From positions 1 through 64,000 of the forward strand of contig JBBPIG010000017.1 in the NCBI GenBank assembly GCA_038040445.1: a stretch of 64,000 nucleotides of DNA. Reading direction: 5' to 3'. Position numbers and translations under genes: made by a program. This DNA is from Acidobacteriota bacterium. GTDB taxonomy: Bacteria > Acidobacteriota > Blastocatellia > UBA7656. Below the pieces are notes generated by a model that saw only the letters and a list, made by a program, of their open reading frames with translations, had not been told where the DNA came from and did no database searches. Shown piece after piece: positions 23,928-28,668 of this stretch (positions within the stretch are counted from its first letter, which is position 1; each line of letters starts with the position of its first letter).

Positions 23928-23941
23928 GACTTCTATCCCCG

Positions 23942-24007
23942 TTCCGCGCTGCCTTCTCGGCTCTGCCTTCCGCCTTCTGCCTTCTGCCTTCTGACTTCTG
24001 ACTTCTG
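23942..24007. repeat. heptamer repeat (CTTCTGC)n
   Basis: Tandem CTTCTGC/CTTCCGC/CTTCTGA heptads between the Rnl5-like gene and tRNA-Ala; one-sided, without an opposing arm. The same unit forms the right arm of the hairpin at 9695-9772. Confidence 0.7.
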
Positions 24008-24081
24008 GTGGAGCGCTAGGGAATCGAACCCTACTCACCTTGCTTGCAAGGCAAAGTCGCCACCTTGGTACATGGCGCCCC
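24006..24081 (-). tRNA. tRNA-Ala (TGC), atypical D arm
   Basis: Acceptor GGGGCGC/GCGCTCC, anticodon stem TTTGC/GCAAG with loop CTTGCAA, encoded ACCA. The D arm pairs only as CCA/TGG with the two linker bases 8-9 apparently consumed, so folding is unusual. Confidence 0.8.
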
Positions 24082-24090
24082 ATTTTCAAG

Positions 24091-24163
24091 TCGGGGTCCC
24101 GAGAGTCGAACTCGGACTCTCCTGCTCCCAAGGCAGGCGGCTTTCCATCAAGCCTTGACCCCG
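24091..24163 (-). tRNA. tRNA-Pro (TGG)
   Basis: Acceptor CGGGGTC/GACCCCG, anticodon stem CCTGC/GCAGG with loop CTTGGGA. No encoded CCA. Confidence 0.9.
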
Positions 24164-24168
24164 AAAAG

Positions 24169-24240
24169 CTCGGGCGGGAGGACTCGAACCTCCGCAAGTC
24201 CGGTTAACAGCCGGATGCTCTGCCTCTGAGCTACGCCCGA
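24169..24240 (-). tRNA. tRNA-Asn (GTT)
   Basis: Acceptor TCGGGCG/CGCCCGA, anticodon stem TCCGG/CCGGA with loop CTGTTAA, discriminator G. No encoded CCA. Only 5 nt from tRNA-Pro. Confidence 0.9.
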
Positions 24241-24246
24241 ATGAAC

Positions 24247-24462
24247 TCAAACGTCTACGTCCGACGGATTGGCGACATATCGCACTGTTCCGTGCGTCTC
24301 CTCGCTGATCCGCGACTCGCTTTCGGCAATCGCTCCATCGCACGACTCGTCCAACGAATCCCCGAACTCGGTTCGGCGTTCGTGTCGCGGATGGATCGCC
24401 TCGACATCCCACCGCCGGTCAGTCAGCAAGTCCACTATTCTGAATCGCGCCCCTTGTTTCAT
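24247..24462 (-). CDS. small unknown protein encoded inside the tRNA array
   Basis: 71 residues, starting ATG 24462 with an excellent GAGGTGAG ribosome-binding site immediately upstream. The product is charged: MKQGARFRIVDLLTDRRWDV at the start, a Glu/Asp/Ser-rich middle (FGDSLDESCDGAIAESESR) and a DVDV end. It stops 6 bp before tRNA-Asn. No known domain recognised. Its place between tRNA genes with a strong translation start suggests a real component of the island. It could be a small regulator or antitoxin-like protein, but nothing in the sequence proves this. Confidence 0.5.
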   Translation of the reverse strand: MKQGARFRIVDLLTDRRWDVEAIHPRHERRTEFGDSLDESCDGAIAESESRISEETHGTVRYVANPSDVDV

Positions 24463-24475
24463 CGCTCACCTCAAA

Positions 24476-24548
24476 TGGCTCGAGGCGGAATCGAACCGCC
24501 GGCGACCGACTTATGAGATCGGCGCTCTGCCGTCTGAGCTATCGAGCC
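24476..24548 (-). tRNA. tRNA-Met elongator or Ile2 (CAT)
   Basis: Acceptor GGCTCGA/TCGAGCC, D stem GCTC/GAGC, anticodon stem CCGAT/GTCGG with loop CTCATAA. It lacks initiator features. CAT could also be an Ile tRNA modified to lysidine; not distinguishable here. No encoded CCA. Confidence 0.85.
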
Positions 24549-24622
24549 GCAGAACACGACCGATGACCGATGACCAGCGACAGTAGCGGTCCCCCGTCTC
24601 CGGTCTCCCGTCGTCCCTTCAG

Positions 24623-24695
24623 AGCCCGCGGCGGGAATTGAACTCGCCACCTCTCGATTACCGATCGAGTGCTCCGCCATCTGAGCTTCGCGGGC
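24623..24695 (-). tRNA. tRNA-Thr (GGT), with C33
   Basis: Acceptor GCCCGCG/CGCGGGC, anticodon stem CTCGA/TCGAG, loop TCGGTAA with C at 33. The T stem has an A-C mismatch and the T loop is TTCAATT. No encoded CCA. Confidence 0.75.
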
Positions 24696-24699
24696 AAAA

Positions 24700-24783
24700 C
24701 TGATTTCGAATTGCGAATTTCGGATTTCGAATCTCTGGATTGGCCAAACCAATTCGCAATTCGAAATTCGCAATTACCAATCT
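24700..24783. repeat. AT-rich heptamer inverted repeat (GAATTGC-like)
   Basis: Degenerate heptads (GAATTGC, GAATTTC, GGATTTC, GAATCTC) then, after TTGGCCAAACC, the complementary series (AATTCGC, AATTCGA, AATTCGC). A potential hairpin between tRNA-Thr(GGT) and tRNA-Lys(TTT). Confidence 0.65.
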
Positions 24784-24788
24784 CCTCA

Positions 24789-24861
24789 TGGGCCGCGTGG
24801 GAGTCGAACCCACTACCTCTCGATTAAAAGTCGAGAACTCATCCTGATGAGCTTCCGGCCC
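24789..24861 (-). tRNA. tRNA-Lys (TTT)
   Basis: Acceptor GGGCCGG/GCGGCCC (one G-G mismatch at 7:66), anticodon stem CTCGA/TCGAG with loop CTTTTAA. No encoded CCA. Confidence 0.85.
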
Positions 24862-24864
24862 AAG

Positions 24865-24953
24865 TAGTCCCGCCGAGATTCGAACTCGGATCACGCGGTA
24901 ATCTGCCGCTTGCAGGGTATAAGGCTGCCGCTCTACCGTTGAGCTACGGGACT
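24865..24953 (-). tRNA. tRNA with Ile anticodon TAT and a long (class II) variable arm
   Basis: 89 nt. Acceptor AGTCCCG/CGGGACT, D stem GCTC/GAGC, anticodon stem GCAGC/CCTGC (one C-C mismatch) with loop CTTATAC. A 22-nt variable region contains its own stem GCGG/CCGC. T arm CCGAG-TTCGAAT-CTCGG. Long variable arms belong to Leu, Ser and Tyr tRNAs, so an Ile anticodon on this body is abnormal. Charging identity unknown. Confidence 0.65.
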
Positions 24954-24968
24954 GTTCTAGAACAACTG

Positions 24969-25042
24969 ATGCGCCCGTAGGGACTCGAACCCTCCTCCCA
25001 GGTTTAAGAAACCTGTGCTTCGCCATCAAAGCTTCGAGCGCA
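24969..25042 (-). tRNA. tRNA-Lys (CTT)
   Basis: Acceptor TGCGCTC/GGGCGCA, anticodon stem CAGGT/ACCTG with loop TTCTTAA. No encoded CCA. Confidence 0.85.
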
Positions 25043-25045
25043 CAG

Positions 25046-25120
25046 CGCTGGCGGCAGGATTCGAACCCGCGTTGACTGCTTTAGAAGAGCAGCGCCTTCG
25101 TTCCGCTCGGCCACGCCAGC
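25046..25120 (-). tRNA. tRNA-Arg (TCT)
   Basis: Acceptor GCTGGCG/CGCCAGC, anticodon stem CTGCT/AGCAG with loop CTTCTAA. No encoded CCA; 3 nt from tRNA-Lys(CTT). Confidence 0.9.
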
Positions 25121-25132
25121 ATTCATAAATCA

Positions 25133-25207
25133 GCGGGATCGACGAGATTCGAACTCGCGTAGTCTTGATCGACAATCAAGTGCCTGTGCCTCTCGGCCAC
25201 GACCCCG
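25133..25207 (-). tRNA. tRNA-Asp (GTC)
   Basis: Acceptor CGGGGTC/GATCCCG, anticodon stem CTTGA/TCAAG with loop TTGTCGA. The D arm GTGGCC/GGC is of the Arg/Leu-like type rather than a usual Asp body. No encoded CCA. Confidence 0.82.
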
Positions 25208-25211
25208 ATGG

Positions 25212-25285
25212 CGGCGATGGCGAGACTCGAACTCGCTAGGACTGAGTTGAGAACCCAGGCGCTCGACCGCTTTGCATTCATCGCC
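25212..25285 (-). tRNA. tRNA-Glu (CTC)
   Basis: Acceptor GGCGATG/CATCGCC, anticodon stem CTGGG/CTCAG with loop TTCTCAA. Shares its unusual D region (AATGCAAAGCGGTCGAGCG) with tRNA-Glu(TTC) at 25692, suggesting duplication within the array. No encoded CCA. Confidence 0.82.
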
Positions 25286-25290
25286 GTGTA

Positions 25291-25363
25291 TACCGCCTCC
25301 AGGAGTTGAACCTGGACTCTTCCGCTAATCGGGCGGACGTGTTGCCAGTTACACCAAGGCGGC
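25291..25363 (-). tRNA. tRNA-Ile (GAT), with C33
   Basis: Acceptor GCCGCCT/AGGCGGT, D arm GTGTAACTGGCAACAC shared with the Gln-type tRNAs here, anticodon stem TCCGC/GCGGA, loop CCGATTA with C at 33. No encoded CCA. Confidence 0.75.
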
Positions 25364-25375
25364 GTGCTTCTCTCG

Positions 25376-25457
25376 GACGTAGCGCACGCCGCCTGGCTTG
25401 CGTTTCTTGGTTTTGATCGCGGCCCTCCGGACGCAAGCCGGCGGCGTGCGCTACGTC
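25376..25457. repeat. long inverted repeat between tRNA-Ile and tRNA-Gln
   Basis: Arms starting GACGTAGCGCACGCCGCC and ending in its complement GGCGGCGTGCGCTACGTC flank about 30 nt; each arm is about 26 nt with one or two mismatches. MITE-like hairpin inside the array. Confidence 0.7.
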
Positions 25458-25472
25458 TGTGCTTCAAAGAAC

Positions 25473-25548
25473 TGGCTCCGGGAGAAGGCCTCGAACCTTC
25501 ACTCTCCGATTTCAGAGACCGGCGTGTTGCCACTTACACCATCCCGGA
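25473..25548 (-). tRNA. tRNA-Gln (CTG)
   Basis: Acceptor TCCGGGA/TCCCGGA, D arm GTGT/ACAC, anticodon stem CCGGT/ATCGG with loop CTCTGAA, encoded GCCA. Confidence 0.9.
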
Positions 25549-25612
25549 ACTAATAGCCTTGCATCATTCGTCCTATCGGTTCCTATTTCATCCTATGTCC
25601 CGCGAAACCAAG

Positions 25613-25684
25613 GGTGACTGGAGAGAGTCGAACTCTCTAAAAGCGGTTCCACAGACCGCCCCCGAGCCGTTTGGGTTCAGCCAC
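25613..25684 (-). tRNA. tRNA-His (GTG)
   Basis: Acceptor GTGGCTG/CAGTCAC, discriminator C73 with a G encoded at -1 (25685), both classic His determinants. Anticodon stem GCGGT/ACCGC with loop CTGTGGA. No encoded CCA. The D arm is C/G-rich and irregular. Confidence 0.85.
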
Positions 25685-25691
25685 CACTAAG

Positions 25692-25765
25692 CAGGGATGG
25701 AGAGACTTGAACTCTCTAAGCCAGGCTTGAAAAACCTGTCGCTCGACCGCTTTGCATTCATCCCC
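25692..25765 (-). tRNA. tRNA-Glu (TTC)
   Basis: Acceptor GGGGATG/CATCCCT, anticodon stem CAGGT/GCCTG with loop TTTTCAA, same D region as tRNA-Glu(CTC). No encoded CCA. Confidence 0.83.
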
Positions 25766-25779
25766 GTTTCAAACATCGA

Positions 25780-25853
25780 TGCGGGAGAGGAGAATCGAAC
25801 TCCTAAGACGCTCGGTTTAAGCGAGCGATGTCTGCCTGTTGCATCACTCCCGC
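25780..25853 (-). tRNA. tRNA with Leu anticodon TAA on a class I body
   Basis: 74 nt: acceptor GCGGGAG/CTCCCGC, weak 3-bp D stem, anticodon stem GCTCG/CGAGC with loop CTTAAAC, only 5 nt of variable loop (GTCTT). Bacterial tRNA-Leu normally has a long variable arm. No encoded CCA. Confidence 0.7.
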
Positions 25854-25861
25854 GAAAGTTC

Positions 25862-25918
25862 TGAGTTCAAGCTTCAGCTTGCCTTCTGCGCCAGTAACCT
25901 GAAGGTTGAACTCTAAAC
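25862..25918. repeat. third copy of the GTTCAAGCTTCAGCTTGCC repeat
   Basis: Same palindromic element as at 21340-21452, lying between tRNA-Leu(TAA) and the initiator-like tRNA. Confidence 0.6.
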
Positions 25919-25920
25919 GC

Positions 25921-25999
25921 TGGTAGCGGAGTCCGGAGTCTCACCGGATGATTTGCTGGTTATGAGCCAGCCGAGCCTGGTTCCTGCTCCATCTCCGCA
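25921..25999 (-). tRNA. initiator-like tRNA-Met (CAT), divergent T loop
   Basis: Initiator features: unpaired T1-T72 at the acceptor end, TGGAGCAG D-region phrase, loop CTCATAA and an encoded ACCA. Deviations: the anticodon stem is GCTGG/CCAGC, so only two of the three conserved G-C pairs remain. The T loop reads TGAGACT instead of TTCAAAT, and three bases separate the acceptor and D stems. Confidence 0.75.
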
Positions 26000-26004
26000 T
26001 CAAG

Positions 26005-26078
26005 AGCACGCGGTGAGATTCGAACTCACGATGACCGGTTTTGCAGACCGGCGCCTTAACCAACTTGGCTACGCGTGC
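26005..26078 (-). tRNA. tRNA-Cys (GCA)
   Basis: Acceptor GCACGCG/CGCGTGC, D arm GCC/GGC, anticodon stem CCGGT/ACCGG with loop CTGCAAA, discriminator T as expected for Cys. No encoded CCA. Confidence 0.9.
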
Positions 26079-26087
26079 GACAACGTT

Positions 26088-26161
26088 TGGAGCTTCGTGC
26101 GGGAATCGAACCCGCGCTTTCGCCATGGCAAGGCGACGTCATTCCACTAGACCAACGAAGC
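26088..26161 (-). tRNA. tRNA-Gly (GCC)
   Basis: Acceptor GCTTCGT/ACGAAGC, anticodon stem TCGCC/GGCGA with loop TTGCCAT, encoded TCCA. Acceptor stem identical to tRNA-Thr(TGT) at 21463. Confidence 0.9.
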
Positions 26162-26212
26162 GGCTTCCGAATCTCAAATCTGAAATCTGGAATCCGAAAC
26201 CTGCAATTGATG

Positions 26213-26289
26213 TGGTGCTGGCGGAAGGATTCGAACCTTCACCAAACTGGGTTTGAGCCAGTCACCTCTACCGATTGGGTCACGCCAGC
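26213..26289 (-). tRNA. tRNA with Leu anticodon CAA on a class I body
   Basis: Acceptor GCTGGCG/CGCCAGC, D stem ACC/GGT, anticodon stem ACTGG/CCAGT with loop CTCAAAC, 5-nt variable loop (TTGGT), encoded ACCA. The long variable arm of tRNA-Leu is missing. Confidence 0.75.
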
Positions 26290-26323
26290 ACACAATCACG
26301 CATCACGTTTCACGCATCAATGT

Positions 26324-26401
26324 TGGTACCGGCGGAGGGATTCGAACCCTCATCAACTGGTTTCTAAGACCAGTGCCTCTGCCAGGTTGGGCCACGCCGG
26401 T
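26324..26401 (-). tRNA. tRNA with Leu anticodon TAG on a class I body
   Basis: Acceptor ACCGGCG/CGCCGGT, D stem GCC/GGC, anticodon stem CTGGT/ACCAG with loop CTTAGAA, 5-nt variable loop (TTGAT), encoded ACCA. Confidence 0.75.
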
Positions 26402-26404
26402 ACA

Positions 26405-26442
26405 TTCGAGGACCGCCGTGTTGCCAGTTACACCATGCTCCC
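26405..26442 (-). pseudogene. 5' half of a tRNA (38 nt), abutting tRNA-Leu(TAG)
   Basis: Contains acceptor 5' strand GGGAGCA, D arm GTGTAACTGGCAACAC (identical to Gln/Ile relatives here), 5' anticodon stem GCGGT and a full loop CCTCGAA, then stops at position 38. No 3' half follows; after 3 nt the next tRNA begins. Confidence 0.75.
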
Positions 26443-26451
26443 GAGTAGCAC

Positions 26452-26535
26452 AGACTTCAGTCTGTAGTGGCGCAGGACTTCAGTCTGTGGACAGTCCGCC
26501 CGCTAACGAGATTCCACAGACTGAAGTCTGCGCCA
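26452..26535. repeat. ACTTCAGTCTGT direct and inverted repeats
   Basis: Two direct copies of GACTTCAGTCTGT and one inverted copy (ACAGACTGAAGTC) with complementary GTGGCGCAG/CTGCGCCAC flanks fill the spacer between the half-tRNA and tRNA-Tyr. Confidence 0.75.
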
Positions 26536-26539
26536 CGTA

Positions 26540-26623
26540 TGCTGAGCGAAGGAATCGAACCTCCAATGACCGCTCGGGTCGCCTGATCTACAGTCAGGTG
26601 CAATGCCACTCTGCCAGCTCAGC
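26540..26623 (-). tRNA. tRNA-Tyr (GTA)
   Basis: 84 nt with a long variable arm as expected for Tyr; acceptor GCTGAGC/GCTCAGC, anticodon stem CCTGA/TCAGG with loop CTGTAGA, discriminator A. First tRNA of the array in transcription order. No encoded CCA. Confidence 0.9.
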
Positions 26624-26651
26624 GTTTCGAAGATCTTGCTTCTATTCAATT

Positions 26652-26715
26652 GTCAAAAAACAAAAGGAGCGAGTCCTTCCGCACACAAAGCGCAGAAACG
26701 GCCCGCTCCTTTTGT
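26652..26715 (-). terminator. terminator-like hairpin upstream of the tRNA array
   Basis: On the minus strand a 12-bp stem (ACAAAAGGAGCG, 26704-26715 with 26660-26671) closes a ~32-nt loop and is followed by TTTTTT (26654-26659). It would stop read-through from rtcB into the tRNAs. TTGACA overlaps the T tract, so a new promoter for the array may start here, but no good -10 was found. Confidence 0.6.
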
Positions 26716-27105
26716 CTCTTTATCGAACTGGTCTTTGAGATTTTGGGAGCGGGAATCCGCTCCCGCTGGATCAACGCTGCCGTCGTGAACAATCGGAGAA
26801 CCTGTGTTCTGCCGATTTCGTGATACCTATGATATTCACGTAACTCAGCGTATTGACGCCTAATGATGGCGCGCTCGGGCAGGCGAGCCCAAAGGACGCA
26901 CGTGACCGCCACGCCGCAATGCGCGTCATCGATCTTGTGTTTTGTCCCTTGAACATCATCGAACTAATTCTCCTCAGCACGAATGAAACCATAAACGAGT
27001 CTTGCGGAATTTACAAGAACTATTTTTTCCGAAGTATCTTTTACGTTGCTCCTCGCGATAAGTTCCATCCGCAACGAACCTGTAGGGGCGTTCCGTTTAT
27101 CTCCT
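26716..27105. other. 390-bp gap between tRNA array and rtcB, no confident gene
   Basis: Contains a perfect GGGAGCGG-ATTC-CCGCTCCC hairpin (about 26745-26765) and several overlapping short ORFs on the minus strand with weak starts and biased composition. None was convincing enough to call. The part near 26930-27060 is AT-richer than its surroundings. Confidence 0.5.
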
Positions 27106-28614
27106 TTAATGGTGCTTGCTCGACTGTCGGTTCGAGCGCTTGCCCCGTCTTCCGCCTGCGCCCTCAGTTCCCTTCAACGAAGCAAGCGGCCACAAGCTGT
27201 ACTCAATCCTCGCGAGCCCAGCGCCGACAACCGCGCCGACTACTTCTGCCGACGGCTTGTAGCACAGCGCTGATTCATCAATCGGCACGTGGCCATCGAC
27301 GTTCACAAGGATTCCCGCAGCCGCGTACTCATCATCAATCTTGCGCTGATTCAAAGTTCTCCCAGCTTCGCCTCTCGACATTCGCCGGCCTGCGCCGTGG
27401 TTCACTGAGTAAGCGCTTCGCACCGCGCCCGCCTCGGGCCGCAGCACGTAGCTCCAGTCTTTGTTCGAGCCGGGAATCAACACCGGATGACCCGTGTGCT
27501 CCCACATCGTTCCTTCAAGCGCCGGATGCCCCGCGGGAAAAGCTCGAGTCGCGCCCTTGCGATGCACCCACACCTCGCCGAACTCCGGGTGCCATTCCTT
27601 CTGGACGAGATTGTGAGAAATTTCATAGATCAACTCCATCTCGCCGCCAAACACCTTCTCGAACGCTTCGGCTACCTGTTCGAAGATGATCAAGCGGTTG
27701 ATGATCGCAAAGTTGCCGCCCGCCGCCACCGCGTTCAAGTAGCTGCGATAGTGCTCCGACTCCGGTGTGAAGTAGCCAAGATCAAGATCCGTGATGACCT
27801 CAGGCTTCTCCGCGCGCGCCAAGTCGAAGTAGTTAGTCGCCAGTCCGTGTCCCCAGCCTCGCGAGCCGGTGTGCGCTTGCACGAACAGCGTGCCCGTCTC
27901 TTCGCAACGCTGCAGCTCGATGAAGTGGTTGCCACCACCGAGCGAGCCAAGCTGCGAGAACCCACGCTCGGGCCTGCCTCGGGCACCAATCGGCGGCTGC
28001 CAGTCATCATCAACCGGCAGACGGTGACGTTCAGCACGTGAGCGATCGAACGTTGCGCCGTACTTTTCGACGTAGCACTCGGCGCCTCCGTGAACAAGAT
28101 TATCGAACTCATGTCGATCAACAGTGCCAAGCTTGAAGCTCTTTCCGCCGGCGCCGAGGTCAACACGCTTCATCACCTCGCGATTGAACTCGAGTCTTCG
28201 CTCAGGCGTGGCGGCATCGACCGGAACGTCACTCTTTGCGCTGACCATCCCGCAGCCGATGTCGTAGCCTACGGGCCCCATCGCGATCGCCCCGTCCCGC
28301 GAGTCCGTCAAGATCACACAGCCCACGGGCACGCCGTAACCGTAGTGAACGTCGGGCGTGATGACCACGAGCTTCACGCCAGGGAACCGAGTCGCGTTGA
28401 TGATCTGGCGATAGAGAATGTCTTCGGCGTCTGCCAGAAGTCGCGGCGTAAGAAACATTCTCACCGGCACATCGCGAGTGTCCTCAGTGCGCAGTTCGTA
28501 GTAACCCTCGCCATTCCACCGAGCGAGAAGTTTCCAGTTGTGCGCATTTGCGAGGTCATTGCTTTCTTTCCTAGCCCCTCGCATAACCAGCCCGTTCTCT
28601 AGCGTGCCTCTCAT
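27106..28614 (-). CDS. rtcB: RtcB-type RNA-splicing ligase
   Basis: 502 residues. RtcB signatures are all present: VITPDVHYGYGVPVGCV, GYDIGCGM with the metal-binding Cys, SLGGGNHFIE, VQAHTGSRGWGH, YEISHN and SVNHGAGRRMSR containing the guanylated histidine. RtcB joins 2',3'-cyclic phosphate or 3'-phosphate ends to 5'-OH ends using GTP and Mn2+, i.e. the ends left by most tRNA-cleaving toxins. The C-terminal tail (about 20 residues) is a low-complexity Gly/Arg/Lys segment. No RtcA, archease or Ro60 gene is adjacent. It lies directly upstream of the tRNA array on the same strand, separated by a terminator-like hairpin. The start is uncertain: ATG 28614 or the Met ten residues in. Confidence 0.95.
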   Translation of the reverse strand: MRGTLENGLVMRGARKESNDLANAHNWKLLARWNGEGYYELRTEDTRDVPVRMFLTPRLLADAEDILYRQIINATRFPGVKLVVITPDVHYGYGVPVGCVILTDSRDGAIAMGPVGYDIGCGMVSAKSDVPVDAATPERRLEFNREVMKRVDLGAGGKSFKLGTVDRHEFDNLVHGGAECYVEKYGATFDRSRAERHRLPVDDDWQPPIGARGRPERGFSQLGSLGGGNHFIELQRCEETGTLFVQAHTGSRGWGHGLATNYFDLARAEKPEVITDLDLGYFTPESEHYRSYLNAVAAGGNFAIINRLIIFEQVAEAFEKVFGGEMELIYEISHNLVQKEWHPEFGEVWVHRKGATRAFPAGHPALEGTMWEHTGHPVLIPGSNKDWSYVLRPEAGAVRSAYSVNHGAGRRMSRGEAGRTLNQRKIDDEYAAAGILVNVDGHVPIDESALCYKPSAEVVGAVVGAGLARIEYSLWPLASLKGTEGAGGRRGKRSNRQSSKHH

Positions 28615-28668
28615 CCCTTTTCCAATCTCGCTGGGACCAACTCGCGTGCAGACGCAAAACAGCCTCGT

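Noticed and set aside
23928-24197. N-terminal extension of the Rnl5-like ligase
   Set aside because: It overlaps tRNA-Ala and tRNA-Pro and the CTTCTGC repeats; the OB domain begins at ATG 23927.
20957-26623. Prophage or integrative element carrying the tRNA array
   Set aside because: No integrase, recombinase, terminase or structural genes are seen within the window, so mobility can only be suggested by the duplicated tRNA fragments.
26646-26992. Overlapping minus-strand ORFs (73 and 88 codons) upstream of the tRNA array
   Set aside because: Weak starts, run through the terminator hairpin, and no recognisable domain.
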